This document shows, in pieces, positions 10,002-18,514 of a DNA stretch of 64,000 nucleotides. The stretch is from JAXDMU01 sp963762435 (GTDB lineage Bacteria; Pseudomonadota; Alphaproteobacteria; ATCC43930; CGMCC-115725). The stretch spans positions 1 to 64,000 of the forward strand of contig CAVXLN010000008.1 of assembly GCA_963762435.1 (NCBI GenBank), written 5' to 3'. The notes below the pieces were generated by a model that saw only the letters and a list, made by a program, of their open reading frames with translations, had not been told where the DNA came from and ran no database searches. The stretch's first letter is position 1. Each line of letters starts with the position of its first letter. The translations under genes were made by a program, and so were the position numbers.

Positions 10002-10961
10002 TTACTCGATGCGGACAAGGGCTTTCAGACCAGTCACCTCGGGCATGCTGCGTCGAGGCCGGGTGAACTGCCCGTTCAATGTCGTCCATTCGGGAAAGTC
10101 ACGCCCGAGCAGCCGCATCAGCTCCTCGGCCTGCTTCCGCTGGATCGGCCGCAGATACTCGACCGCCTCGCTTACATCGACCGACCGCCGATTTAGATCC
10201 CGCGTCGTGGCGCGGCGCAGCGCCGACTGGACCGAGCATGGGATGTAACGGAAGAGATGGCGAAAATGCGGCGATTGCCGCAGGCGCCGGGGCATGCCCG
10301 CCCATTGCGACACGCTCACGACCGACGGCGTTACATGCTCGGGCTCGTCGAAACCCGCCATATCGGCACCCTCGGTGCCGACACCGAGCCAACGGTAGAT
10401 CTCTTTCGCGGTTTCCGCGGGATTGCGGATCATGGTCTCGTAGGTCAGGATCGCAACCCGGTCCCGGCCGAACCGCTCCAGAAACGGCTTCGCCTGCATC
10501 GCATAATGGCTGACGGCGATATATTGATCGTCGCGGCGGATGGCCTTGGCGATCGGCCGCCGCTCGGCATGGTACCTGACCATGTGCCAATAATGGCTGA
10601 TCGTCCGCTCGACTGGATCACGCAAAATATAAATGAATCGGGCTTCAGGATTGAAGGCCTGGATCTTCTCGGGGACGCCGCTCACCACCGGCATTTTGGT
10701 ATAGTTGGTGCTGGCCTCGCCGAGAATGGTGGCATCGCCGGCGGATTCGAAGAGCTTGAGATAATTCTCCTCGCTTCGCCAGAAATCGCGCTCCCACATA
10801 TCGGTCCAGATCTGCTTTAGACGCTGCGGCTCGACGAAATAGCTCGGCTCATCGGGTTCGCTCATGAAGATCGCGGGATGCGCGTTCAATAGCTTTCTGA
10901 GATAAGTCGTCCCGGACTTCATCGCGCCGATCAAAAATAGATTCGGCTTGCGGCTAGTCAT
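10002..10961 (-). CDS. PAPS-dependent sulfotransferase
   Basis: A 319-residue soluble protein of the sulfotransferase family. The 5'-phosphosulfate-binding loop IGAMKSGTTYL (residues 11-21) and the 3'-phosphate-binding motif YILRDPVERTISHYW (about 111-125) are both intact. These bind PAPS, from which sulfate is moved to a hydroxyl, most often of a carbohydrate in this genomic setting. Placement upstream of a glycosyltransferase and flippase suggests that the exported polysaccharide is sulfated. The acceptor is inferred from context only. Confidence 0.88.
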   Translation of the reverse strand: MTSRKPNLFLIGAMKSGTTYLRKLLNAHPAIFMSEPDEPSYFVEPQRLKQIWTDMWERDFWRSEENYLKLFESAGDATILGEASTNYTKMPVVSGVPEKIQAFNPEARFIYILRDPVERTISHYWHMVRYHAERRPIAKAIRRDDQYIAVSHYAMQAKPFLERFGRDRVAILTYETMIRNPAETAKEIYRWLGVGTEGADMAGFDEPEHVTPSVVSVSQWAGMPRRLRQSPHFRHLFRYIPCSVQSALRRATTRDLNRRSVDVSEAVEYLRPIQRKQAEELMRLLGRDFPEWTTLNGQFTRPRRSMPEVTGLKALVRIE

Positions 10962-11145
10962 GCGATCATCGACCGCGTGGCCGCCTTTCCTGCTAATAGC
11001 ATAAACAAAATTACTACCCCTTCACAATGTTCTGTGTATGACGGGTGCTTTCGCGCCATTTATGCGCGAATCGGTCAAGAAATTCTGCCGCCCGCCGACA
11101 CAACGACACCGATCCCAGCTGTGCCAACCCTGGTTATAAAGGATT

Positions 11146-11209
11146 CGCTAACCGTGCACAACCGCACGTACCGCCAAGGTGGTACGGTATCAGCCGTACG
11201 CCGTTAGCG
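11146..11209. other. Nested inverted repeat downstream of the acetyltransferase gene
   Basis: Outer arms CGCTAAC (11146-11152) and GTTAGCG (11203-11209) enclose an inner near-palindrome of 20 bases (11167-11186, arms CGTACC and GGTACG). It begins 37 bp after the stop of the leftward acetyltransferase gene and could fold into a long two-tier hairpin. There is no clear T run on either strand, so it may be a Rho-type or weak terminator or an mRNA-stabilising element. The rest of 10962-11245 contains no gene. Confidence 0.5.
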
Positions 11210-11245
11210 GCCCGGCCCCGATATTTATCCGCCCGTGAGCGGGAA

Positions 11246-12520
11246 TCACGCGCTGGATTGCTCCAACCCAAGCCGATCTATTCTAATGTTGCGGCCCCTC
11301 GACAAGGCCTCGTAAGCGAGGAAGCTGCGAAATGCACAGCGACCGCGCAGACTCGGTGAGATTTGAACCGCAGTGTGGAAAACGATCTCTTCCGGTTTCC
11401 AGCGCAATTTCGACTGATCCCTGCCGGCCGATAGATTTACGCGCGGAATATTGTGATCTATGGCCCATTTTACGATCTCTGACATCAAGACGGTCATGAT
11501 GCTGTATTGCCGCCAAGACGTGTCATAGCCGGCGAAGTACATGTAGAGATCGGAGCCGATGAGGAAGGTCAGCCGGGATGCGACAATCTGACCACCGATC
11601 TCAAGCTCGAAGATGCGCATCTGGCCGATTTCGGAAAGCCGGCCGATACAATCGCTAAGGAACGCGCGCGTATGCGGCTTGGCGAACTTGTTCGGATGCT
11701 CGATCATGTCCGCCGCTTCGGACCGTGCCGCATGCAGCGACAGAAATCGTTCGATCGCCGGCGATATATCGGCCGGTCGCTCGATCACGTTGAGGGTGAA
11801 GGAAATGCCGTCGCGCTCGAGGAATTCATAAGCTTTGCGCAGGTTTTTCCGCATGTTGCTGGAGACGCGGGCCTTCAGTTCGTCCCAGCTAGCGGGCGTG
11901 TGGACAATGTAGTCGAACAGTTCACCGCGCGGGATGAACTCGCTGCCGGCGTATGCAACAGGGTATTCCGACGCGGGCCGGCGCAGGCCGTGCCATCGGA
12001 ACACATCCCATTCGCCGCGATGCTTGAGGAAGTGAGACGATAAGGCCTGAACGACAGCTTCGTGATCCTCCGACTGGCAGATGACGCCGCGCAGCTCGGT
12101 GAGGCTGGGATCATTGCCGAAAAACTGGACGATGCGCATGATCGCCGGCCCGTATCCGAGACAATAGGTGCGCATCAACGGAGCCAGCGCCACCAGGCGA
12201 CCGTTGCAGTCGCGCACGACATGGCCGAAAAACTCGTCGCGGAACAGAAAATTCCGCCGCCTGAAATGCTTCCACCAGAAGGATATCCACAATGGTGAAG
12301 TGAAGGGCGTACGCGGGAAGATCTTCTGATCCAGCAGTTCCCATTCAGCCGCGACATCGGCCCACGCTTCAGGACCGGGTAGCCGCTCGACGACTAAACT
12401 CTTATCTCGCTCGGCACTGATATACATTACCCTCGGCCGCCTAATGGGGTGATTTTCCCGGTCGAAATTACCCGATATATATGTAAGGTATTTGTAAGGT
12501 AACGATCTTTCAGCTGCCAT
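11246..12520 (-). CDS. FemAB/CelD-like GNAT-fold acyltransferase
   Basis: A 424-residue protein with a double-GNAT layout of the BioF2-like/CelD (BcsL) type. The central SNMRKNLRKAYEFLERDG motif (around 225-245), the IGGQIVASRLTFLIGSDLYMYFAGYD stretch (in the second GNAT fold) and the NLSAGRDQSKLRWKPE segment near residue 370 are typical of that family. Members acylate sugars or transfer aminoacyl groups in polysaccharide and cell-wall synthesis. The setting suggests O-acetylation of the exopolysaccharide. The start is uncertain: the first ATG at 12520 has a weak ribosome site, and an ATG at 12427 lies only two or three bases after a GAGGG. Confidence 0.78.
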   Translation of the reverse strand: MAAERSLPYKYLTYISGNFDRENHPIRRPRVMYISAERDKSLVVERLPGPEAWADVAAEWELLDQKIFPRTPFTSPLWISFWWKHFRRRNFLFRDEFFGHVVRDCNGRLVALAPLMRTYCLGYGPAIMRIVQFFGNDPSLTELRGVICQSEDHEAVVQALSSHFLKHRGEWDVFRWHGLRRPASEYPVAYAGSEFIPRGELFDYIVHTPASWDELKARVSSNMRKNLRKAYEFLERDGISFTLNVIERPADISPAIERFLSLHAARSEAADMIEHPNKFAKPHTRAFLSDCIGRLSEIGQMRIFELEIGGQIVASRLTFLIGSDLYMYFAGYDTSWRQYSIMTVLMSEIVKWAIDHNIPRVNLSAGRDQSKLRWKPEEIVFHTAVQISPSLRGRCAFRSFLAYEALSRGRNIRIDRLGLEQSSA

Positions 12521-12793
12521 AACCTACGAGGAAAGTCAACGCTTCGCCCGTATAGGAAAGGCAGACCTTCATATTTATCAGCTTGGTAGATCTATGCGCC
12601 CGTCCCGGTGAGCATTGGACGACGACAAATCAACCGGTTGAATATGCAACTTTCAGGAACGTTCAAATTTAGCGACACAGAGCCCGACGCTTTTCTGCCT
12701 GAAGGGTATTCCCATGCTCGCCGCAACGGGACAATTCGCGCCGATCAACCACATCCTGGCGGATCCGCGCCCAATTTACAAACATCGCCCGGC

Positions 12794-15055
12794 TCAGCGC
12801 TGCGCGTAATAGTTGCTGACGTTCTTCAGGTAATAATCGAAATCGCTCGGCGTGAGGCTGCCGCTCTTCTGGATATCGACGAAGGTCAGGAGCACGCCGG
12901 TGATCGCGGTGCCGGTATCGCGCAGCTTTTGCACGGCAGCGCGCACGGCAGGCCGCGGCGTGCTTTGCCAGCGCACCAGGAAAACCGTGGCATCGGCCGA
13001 ATGGGCGAGCCAAAGCGCATCCGAAACCGCGATGAGCGGCGGTGAATCGATGAAGATGTAGTCGTAGCGGCTGCGCACGGTCTCGAAGAACTCGGCGGTG
13101 AGGTCGAAATTGGCACGATCCTGGGCCGCCACGGTGGCAGTATCCGCGGGGATATAGTGGAGCCCGGACCGTGGATGGACCTGGACCACCTCATCGACCG
13201 TGGCGTTGCCCTCGATGAGATCGCCGAACCCCGGCTGCTTGGTGTCGGCGCCAAGGAGCCGGCCGACCGACGGCTTCCTGAGATCGGCATCGATGAGCAG
13301 CGTTCGGCGCCCGGCGGTAGCAACGCTCATCGCCAGCGAGACGGCGCAGCTGGTCTTGCCTTCGGCCGGCAGGGACGAGGTCAGAAGGACGACCTGTCCC
13401 CGGCGCTGAGGGCTGACGGTGAGCGCCAGGCTATTCCGGATCAGCCGGACCCGCTCCGAATAATGCGAGCGCGGTACGCTCGTGATCTGGTTATGCACAC
13501 CGGCCTTGCTGGCGCGGCGGCGAATCAGCGGGACAATGCCCAGACCCGGCGCGCCGCAGGCCCGCTCGACCTGGGCGAGCGTATCGAAGCCGCTTGACGT
13601 GAAGCCGAGCAAGAGGGCCAGCATGATGGCAAGACCGGCAGAGCCGACGAGGCCGCCGGCGACGATGACCGGCTTATTCGGAAAATAAGGTGCGACCGGC
13701 AGGATGGCGTCGCCGATGATGCGCCCGTCCGGCTGCTGAACGGTTTCCTGCGCCGACAGCTGCTGCACGCGCGTGAGGAAGGCCGCATAGACCGACTTGT
13801 CAGCCTCGACCTGCGCCTCGAGGAAGTGGAGACTGGGTGCCGCGATCTCCTGGCGCTGAACGCCGGCTTTGGCTTGCTGCAGCGCCGCCGTGATCTGGTC
13901 TTCCTGAGCCTTGCTGGCGCCTACTTCGGCCGTTGCCGACTTCACCATCCGGCTGACCTCGCCCTTGAGCTGAGCCTCGGTCGTGGTGATCTGCAGCTGG
14001 ATCTCGGCGACGCGCGGATAGGCTTCGCCAAAGGTGGCGCGGGTTTCCGCCTGCTGCTGGAGCAGATCCTGCTCCTTCGAGCGCAGGCGGTCATAAGCCG
14101 GCAACGTCACGAGCGTGCCTATATCCCGCCCGGACGGATCGCTGAGCAACCCCTGCAGGGCGCGGAGCCGCGTCTGCTTATCGGTGATGTCCGCACGAAT
14201 GGCGGTGAGCTTGCTGGTAAGATCCGTGATTTGCTGTGAAATGACCGCCGGGCTGTCCGGCCCGATCATGGCCGAGGTGTCCCGGAAAGACCGGAGCGCT
14301 TCCTCGGACGCGTGCAGCTTTGCCGCCAGCGTATCGAGCTGAGCCGTGACGGAGGCGCTCGCTGCCTTGACGCTCGCCGCCTTCGCCGCGACTTGGCGCT
14401 CAAGATAAGCCTGGGCGTGAGCATTGACAATCTTGACGGCAAGCGCCGGATCGGACGAGGTCATCCGCAGCGTGACGACATAGGAGCGGCCGTCATTGAC
14501 GGCCGAGATCCGGCCAAGATATGCGGCGACCGCCGCATTCAGCTTGGCGTCGGCCGTTTGCGGCACCGCGGCGGCGGGTTGGGAGCCGAAGAGCCAGGCG
14601 GATGTCCCCTTGCCGAGATCGATCAGGTTGATGAGCATCCGGTCGATGGGGCCGTCCGGCAACAGTGGCTTGAAGTAATTCCCAGCACTTGGCTGGAAAT
14701 CCGGCAGATCCTCGAGCTGCAAGCGGGTCACGACCTCGCGAGCCAGATCCTCGCCCCACAGAATAGCGATCTGGTTCCGGATGAGGGTAACATCCGCAAA
14801 CATCGTCTGGGTCGCGAGCGTCTGCACGTCGTTGACCTGCGAATTGCGCGGATCGATCAGGATGTCGAGGTCAACCCGATAGAGCGGCTTGAGATGCGCT
14901 GCGACCAGCGCGCTCAGGCCCGTGCAGATGATCACGAAGGCGAGGATGAAATACCGTCGCCGCCGCAGCATGTTCAGGATATTTGCGATGCCATCCGAAT
15001 CAGGCGGAGGCGCAGACGGTGTAAGATCTTCAATGCTGGTCACTGAATTTTCCAA
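12794..15055 (-). CDS. Polysaccharide co-polymerase / BY-family tyrosine autokinase (Wzc/ExoP type)
   Basis: A 753-residue inner-membrane protein. A Wzz chain-length domain opens it (TM1 about 34-54), followed by a long periplasmic coiled coil (about 230-430), TM2 (about 462-486) and a cytoplasmic BY-kinase domain. Visible kinase motifs are Walker A (SSLPAEGKTSC, about 560-570), Walker A' (LLIDADLRKP) and Walker B (FIDSPP). The C-terminus has a short tyrosine cluster (YYLKNVSNYYAQR) for autophosphorylation. The family controls chain length and assembly with the Wza exporter and Wzy polymerase, neither of which is in this window. It is probably the regulatory core of the adjacent exopolysaccharide genes. 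Confidence 0.93.
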   Translation of the reverse strand: MENSVTSIEDLTPSAPPPDSDGIANILNMLRRRRYFILAFVIICTGLSALVAAHLKPLYRVDLDILIDPRNSQVNDVQTLATQTMFADVTLIRNQIAILWGEDLAREVVTRLQLEDLPDFQPSAGNYFKPLLPDGPIDRMLINLIDLGKGTSAWLFGSQPAAAVPQTADAKLNAAVAAYLGRISAVNDGRSYVVTLRMTSSDPALAVKIVNAHAQAYLERQVAAKAASVKAASASVTAQLDTLAAKLHASEEALRSFRDTSAMIGPDSPAVISQQITDLTSKLTAIRADITDKQTRLRALQGLLSDPSGRDIGTLVTLPAYDRLRSKEQDLLQQQAETRATFGEAYPRVAEIQLQITTTEAQLKGEVSRMVKSATAEVGASKAQEDQITAALQQAKAGVQRQEIAAPSLHFLEAQVEADKSVYAAFLTRVQQLSAQETVQQPDGRIIGDAILPVAPYFPNKPVIVAGGLVGSAGLAIMLALLLGFTSSGFDTLAQVERACGAPGLGIVPLIRRRASKAGVHNQITSVPRSHYSERVRLIRNSLALTVSPQRRGQVVLLTSSLPAEGKTSCAVSLAMSVATAGRRTLLIDADLRKPSVGRLLGADTKQPGFGDLIEGNATVDEVVQVHPRSGLHYIPADTATVAAQDRANFDLTAEFFETVRSRYDYIFIDSPPLIAVSDALWLAHSADATVFLVRWQSTPRPAVRAAVQKLRDTGTAITGVLLTFVDIQKSGSLTPSDFDYYLKNVSNYYAQR

Positions 15056-15478
15056 TCCCAGGGCCGCGCGAGCTATGGCGTCGCCCTATCCTTAAGGAAG
15101 CTTTGTTGCGATGTAGTATACGTACAATGATTAAGGCGGCCGATCGCACATGATGGCGGTATGCCGACCAAAGTTCCCTACCCAACAAATAGAAAGACGA
15201 TTCGCCGTGGCGGAAGCCGAGCCCGTCGCATCGCATGCGCCCCGTTTGACGCTTGCCGAAAGACCGGCGCGGAACACTCTCGGACCAAAATAGGGTTTCG
15301 GAGCGTACGCGCGCCTCCCATCGACTCACGGGCCTAAGCACCCAAACAGGCCTGAAACAGCCATATCAACCCACAGCCGTGTAAATATATCACAGCTGCC
15401 GGCTCGGACTCAATCGCCCGAGAGCACACGGCGCTCGGTCACGACAAATCGAGGGTTGCGGAAGGTGCGGCCCGTGAT
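15056..15478. other. Intergenic region upstream of the tyrosine kinase gene
   Basis: About 420 bp between the kinase gene start and the end of the MarR gene, both leftward. It should hold the promoter of the kinase gene. I see no gene, no sigma-54 motif and no strong hairpin with a T run. Confidence 0.5.
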
Positions 15479-15934
15479 TCAGCTTGAGGGAGATGAGTGC
15501 GTTGCCAATCCCAGACGCGCGCCGCGGCGGCCGCGTGATGCCGGACGAACCGTCGGCTCGGGAGGAAAATCGATGCTGGAGACAGCCTCGCCGGCGACCA
15601 GCGCGCGCAATACCGCAATCAGATGATGCCCACGCGCGGTGAGGTTGACGATCTTGCGCCGTCGCTCGCGCGGATCCTCATGCGCTTCGACCAGATCATG
15701 GCCGGCCTTGCCGAAGGAGTGCCACTTCGACAAGGCGGCAATGTTGCGCGAGGCCGATGATTGCGCGATGCCCAGCCGCTGAGCCAGATCGCCCATCGAC
15801 AGGCCTTCATTCTGCGCGATGGTCAGGAAGGACAGCGCGTACTGGATCGGCATGTCGGGGTCGAGCCGCCGGAATTCCTCAAGGACGCGAATCACCGTCG
15901 CGATCTCGTCCCCTTCAATAAGCGACCCGGCCAT
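15479..15934 (-). CDS. MarR-family winged-helix regulator
   Basis: A 151-residue DNA-binding protein. The winged helix covers about residues 30-105, with the recognition region MGDLAQRLGIAQSSASRNIA followed by a wing-like LVEAHEDPRERRRKIVNLT. The last 40 residues are Arg/Pro/Ser-rich and probably disordered. MarR proteins are usually dimeric repressors released by small aromatic ligands or oxidation. Its start codon overlaps the end of a small ORF by 20 bases, making it the last gene of a short leftward operon. A palindrome before the first gene of that operon is a plausible autoregulatory site. Confidence 0.85.
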   Translation of the reverse strand: MAGSLIEGDEIATVIRVLEEFRRLDPDMPIQYALSFLTIAQNEGLSMGDLAQRLGIAQSSASRNIAALSKWHSFGKAGHDLVEAHEDPRERRRKIVNLTARGHHLIAVLRALVAGEAVSSIDFPPEPTVRPASRGRRGARLGLATHSSPSS

Positions 15935-16115
15935 CAGGGAGCGGCCGCTTCCGTGCCGACCAGGTTGCCGGCGTATAGATCAAGTGCCAGCGACCAACCC
16001 ATACCAAGATCTCCTGTCCTTGCCTGCAGCACTCGAAGAAAGGTCCGCGCGTCGACCACTGGTCGCGCTCAACATAGACCTGTCTTCCACCCCAGAATCT
16101 CACCAAGACACTCAT
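15915..16115 (-). CDS. Small Trp-rich protein of unknown function
   Basis: A 66-residue ORF from an ATG at 16115 (a TTG at 16121 is also in frame), preceded by AAGGGG. Its stop lies inside the start of the MarR gene, which suggests translational coupling. The sequence is rich in Trp and Arg (VRFWGGRQVYVERDQW, EILVWVGRWHLIY) with no signal peptide. I do not recognise a family. It overlaps the upstream small ORF in another frame by 47 bases, so only one may be real, or a frameshift may separate two parts of one gene. Confidence 0.4.
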   Translation of the reverse strand: MSVLVRFWGGRQVYVERDQWSTRGPFFECCRQGQEILVWVGRWHLIYTPATWSARKRPLPDGRVAY

Positions 16116-16260
16116 TTCCAACCCCTTGATTCAAATGAATTCCCGCGCGGCTTTTTTGGGCAATGCCACAGAAGCCCGATTCGGCTCCGAAATTTCGTGG
16201 CATGAAGCCAGGGACGCCGTAGCTCGCATCGAGATGCCGGGTGGCATTAAGACTCTGCAT
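16069..16260 (-). CDS. Small hypothetical protein with strong ribosome site
   Basis: A 63-residue ORF whose ATG at 16260 is preceded at ideal spacing by AGAGGAGG, the best Shine-Dalgarno sequence in this region. The peptide begins MQSLNATRHLDASYGVPGF and has two cysteines near the middle and end. I recognise no family. The second half overlaps the next small ORF in a different frame, so the C-terminal part should be treated with caution. Confidence 0.42.
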   Translation of the reverse strand: MQSLNATRHLDASYGVPGFMPRNFGAESGFCGIAQKSRAGIHLNQGVGNECLGEILGWKTGLC

Positions 16261-16303
16261 GGCGTCCTCCTCTCGCGGTTGGGGTTGAAGTGCGGCGGAC
16301 TAT

Positions 16304-16325
16304 GCACCGGCCCGAAGACCGGTGC
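16304..16325. other. Hairpin between two small ORFs
   Basis: Perfect 7-bp arms GCACCGG (16304-16310) and CCGGTGC (16319-16325) with an 8-base loop. No T run follows on the minus strand, so it is more likely an attenuating or mRNA-stabilising stem inside the small-ORF operon than a terminator. Confidence 0.5.
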
Positions 16326-16330
16326 AAGCC

Positions 16331-16498
16331 TTAAAATGATGTAGGCAGGGGACGGTTCCGTTTACGGATGGAATCGGGCGCCAGAAGCTCCTCATCCATC
16401 CACAGGTTCAGGTCCTTGCGCAGGTGGGGCGTCAGCCGCTCCACCGGCGAGAAAGCCTGCGCCGCCCGGTCCTGCCATGCGCGGAAGATCCGCCACAT
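16331..16498 (-). CDS. Small hypothetical protein, first gene of the MarR operon
   Basis: A 55-residue ORF from an ATG at 16498 with an AAAGGAG ribosome site at good spacing. The sequence is amphipathic and charged (MWRIFRAWQDRAAQAF, then TPHLRKDLNLWMDEELLAP). It is faintly reminiscent of DUF1127-type small proteins in its W-R start and LRKDL segment, but that match is weak and I do not assign it. It lies immediately downstream of the palindromic candidate operator, so it is likely the first regulated gene. Confidence 0.5.
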   Translation of the reverse strand: MWRIFRAWQDRAAQAFSPVERLTPHLRKDLNLWMDEELLAPDSIRKRNRPLPTSF

Positions 16499-16534
16499 GA
16501 TGCAGCTCCTTTCGGGCAGGTCCGATGACGGGAT

Positions 16535-16552
16535 ATATCCTATATCGGATAT
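16535..16552. promoter_or_regulatory. Candidate MarR operator
   Basis: Inverted repeat ATATCC (16535-16540) and GGATAT (16547-16552) around a 6-base AT-rich centre, embedded in a short AT-rich patch just upstream of the first small ORF. Size and symmetry suit a winged-helix dimer such as the MarR protein at the end of the same operon. Binding is inferred from position only. Confidence 0.5.
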
Positions 16553-16595
16553 GATTTGGCAAGGGAAACTTTGCCAGAAACCCGGGATGCCGCCG

Positions 16596-17507
16596 TCACG
16601 TCGAGGAGAGCATGCCTCTGAGGCGCTGAAACAGGCGCAGCGGCAGCAGCCACATGGCGAGGAAGGCGGCGACGCGCCAGAGGCGGGGCGAGCCATATTT
16701 GAATGACCGGTAGAGGATCACGGGAATGGCCCCATAGGCCCACTCCTTCGCCGCGCGCGGGCCCACCACGCCCAGACAAAACCCGCCATAGGCGCGGCGC
16801 GTGATCATCGGCCTCACGCTGTCGATCCATTGCAAGGAGGTCAGCCACGATCCGGCCTTGCTCAGCGACGGCCGGCCATCGTCGATATAAAGGATCGCCA
16901 GAACCTCGGGCACGGTCTCGATCCGCAATCCGAGTTCCTTCGAAAGGCGCAAGAGCAGATCCCAGTCGTCATGGGGATTGTCGGTCCGGAAGCGCGCCTG
17001 CTCGAACACCTCGCGCGGTGCCAGATAACCCGAGGTCTGAATGAAACCGGCACCACCGAACGGCGACCGCTGATCGAATAGATATTCGTCGAGCGGGATC
17101 GAATTGTCGAACATTACAGCCGGCCGAATGAACGTATATTGGGACGTCACGACGCGATTGAGACAACTGATGATCGCCGGACCGCGATCTTGCGCGAACT
17201 CGATCTGTCGGGCGAGCTTCTGTGGCAGCCATTCATCATCGTCGTCGAGAAAGGCGATCCACGCGCCCTTCGCTTCATCAATGCCGCGGTTTCGCGCGCC
17301 AGCCGCCGTCAGCGACTTCGGATTGATCAACACGCGCAAGCGCGGATCGATATTCCCCTCAAGTGCTGAAATCGTGCTTTGGTCGGGCCCGTCAACCACG
17401 ACGATAACTTCGATCTCGGCATGAGTTTGAGCGAACACGCTCCTGAGCGCGCGCATCAAAAGCTGAGGTCGATTGAGCGTCGGAATGATAACGGAAACTA
17501 ACGGCAC
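16596..17507 (-). CDS. Family 2 glycosyltransferase
   Basis: A GT-A glycosyltransferase of about 303 residues from a GTG at 17507, which places VPLVSVIIPTLNRPQLLMRA at the N-terminus. The frame stays open to 17666, but those 53 extra residues show no family similarity. The motif VVVDGPDQS and the acidic metal site AFLDDDDEWLPQ are intact, and a hydrophobic C-terminal stretch (VAAFLAMWLLPLRLF) may associate with the membrane. It probably adds a sugar during exopolysaccharide repeat-unit assembly. The start is the main uncertainty. Confidence 0.85.
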   Translation of the reverse strand: MPLVSVIIPTLNRPQLLMRALRSVFAQTHAEIEVIVVVDGPDQSTISALEGNIDPRLRVLINPKSLTAAGARNRGIDEAKGAWIAFLDDDDEWLPQKLARQIEFAQDRGPAIISCLNRVVTSQYTFIRPAVMFDNSIPLDEYLFDQRSPFGGAGFIQTSGYLAPREVFEQARFRTDNPHDDWDLLLRLSKELGLRIETVPEVLAILYIDDGRPSLSKAGSWLTSLQWIDSVRPMITRRAYGGFCLGVVGPRAAKEWAYGAIPVILYRSFKYGSPRLWRVAAFLAMWLLPLRLFQRLRGMLSST

Positions 17508-17803
17508 CGGGCTCGCCCGCCAAGCTGATGATCTAATGGCAAAGCCATTACGCCCAGGACCACCGGGTTCCGGCCGGCAGGGGAATAGCCCATCCAAAAA
17601 ATCCCTATAGCAGCAAGGCCGCCGCCATTTCAGGGGGAACATAGCATCGGCGAGGCCGAAAATCACCGACCGCCGAAGAATATTCGATGTCGTTCAATAT
17701 CCGAAGGCGAAGGCTACCGCGGTCCGTGCAGTTAGCGTCCGAACCAGGATAATTGACCGCAGCGATTCTCTTGCGGCAGGAGTCGAAATCTGCAGAGCAG
17801 GCA

Positions 17804-17838
17804 GCCGTTCCGGATCGCCCAGATCCGGAACGGCTTTT
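17804..17838. terminator. Strong hairpin after the XRE regulator gene
   Basis: Perfect 12-bp arms (17804-17815 and 17823-17834) with a 7-base loop. It begins about 5 bp beyond the stop of the leftward XRE gene. A TTTT run lies on the plus-strand side (17835-17838), so it is an intrinsic terminator for rightward transcripts and a strong 3' hairpin for the XRE mRNA. Confidence 0.7.
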
Positions 17839-17842
17839 GCCG

Positions 17843-18292
17843 TCAGTCCGCTTCCGAGGCGGAGGCCGGCTCCGGAGATCCGGAGGCTGCCCGCATGACG
17901 TTCAGGACAGCGCGCAAGATTCGCGGCGACAGACGCCGTGCCTCGCGACCGATCTCCAGCCGAAGACGCTCATGCGGGGCGCGGCCCTGCTTGCCCGTCT
18001 CGACCTTCGTGGTCGACTGCATCAACCCCGGTTCGATGTCCTGGAAGAAGTATTCAAGTTCGACATTGTAGTTTTGTGCGACGCGCCACAGCTTGTCGGC
18101 CGAAATCTTGTTCGAACCGCGCTCGTACTTCTGCACCTGCTGGAAGGTCAGGCCGAGCACTCGGCCCAGAGTCTCCTGGCTGTGACCGTTGGTGACGCGA
18201 ATCATCTTGATACGTTTGCCGACACATTCGTTGACGGCGCGCGCGATATCGTCGATCTGTTCGGCCGCCTGAGGCTTTCCACTCATCTTCAT
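17843..18292 (-). CDS. XRE-family transcriptional regulator
   Basis: A 149-residue regulator with one N-terminal Cro/C1-type helix-turn-helix (about 25-82): GKRIKMIRVTNGHSQETLG, then LGLTFQQVQKYERGSNKISA, the hallmark wording of a common alphaproteobacterial family. The C-terminal half is basic and helical. Targets are not predictable. It lies between the exopolysaccharide genes and comM, and some relatives regulate polysaccharide or cell-cycle genes, but that is only a possible link here. Confidence 0.88.
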   Translation of the reverse strand: MKMSGKPQAAEQIDDIARAVNECVGKRIKMIRVTNGHSQETLGRVLGLTFQQVQKYERGSNKISADKLWRVAQNYNVELEYFFQDIEPGLMQSTTKVETGKQGRAPHERLRLEIGREARRLSPRILRAVLNVMRAASGSPEPASASEAD

Positions 18293-18514
18293 GCTCCCGC
18301 TATCGGCCCCCGCGCCCTACGCGGCTGCCATCTTCGATAGATCCACGGCTTCTCGCTCCCACCAACCCCGCGAAGGCCGTGACGACGATGCCCATCCCAA
18401 TCGTCAATTCGATCATATGTTCGAAAGGGGAAGACGACTATGATTATTTCACGCATCGGTCGTCAAAATTTATGAAAGCGACAATTCATCATCTTTAAAT
18501 AGGTGAATTCTGGC

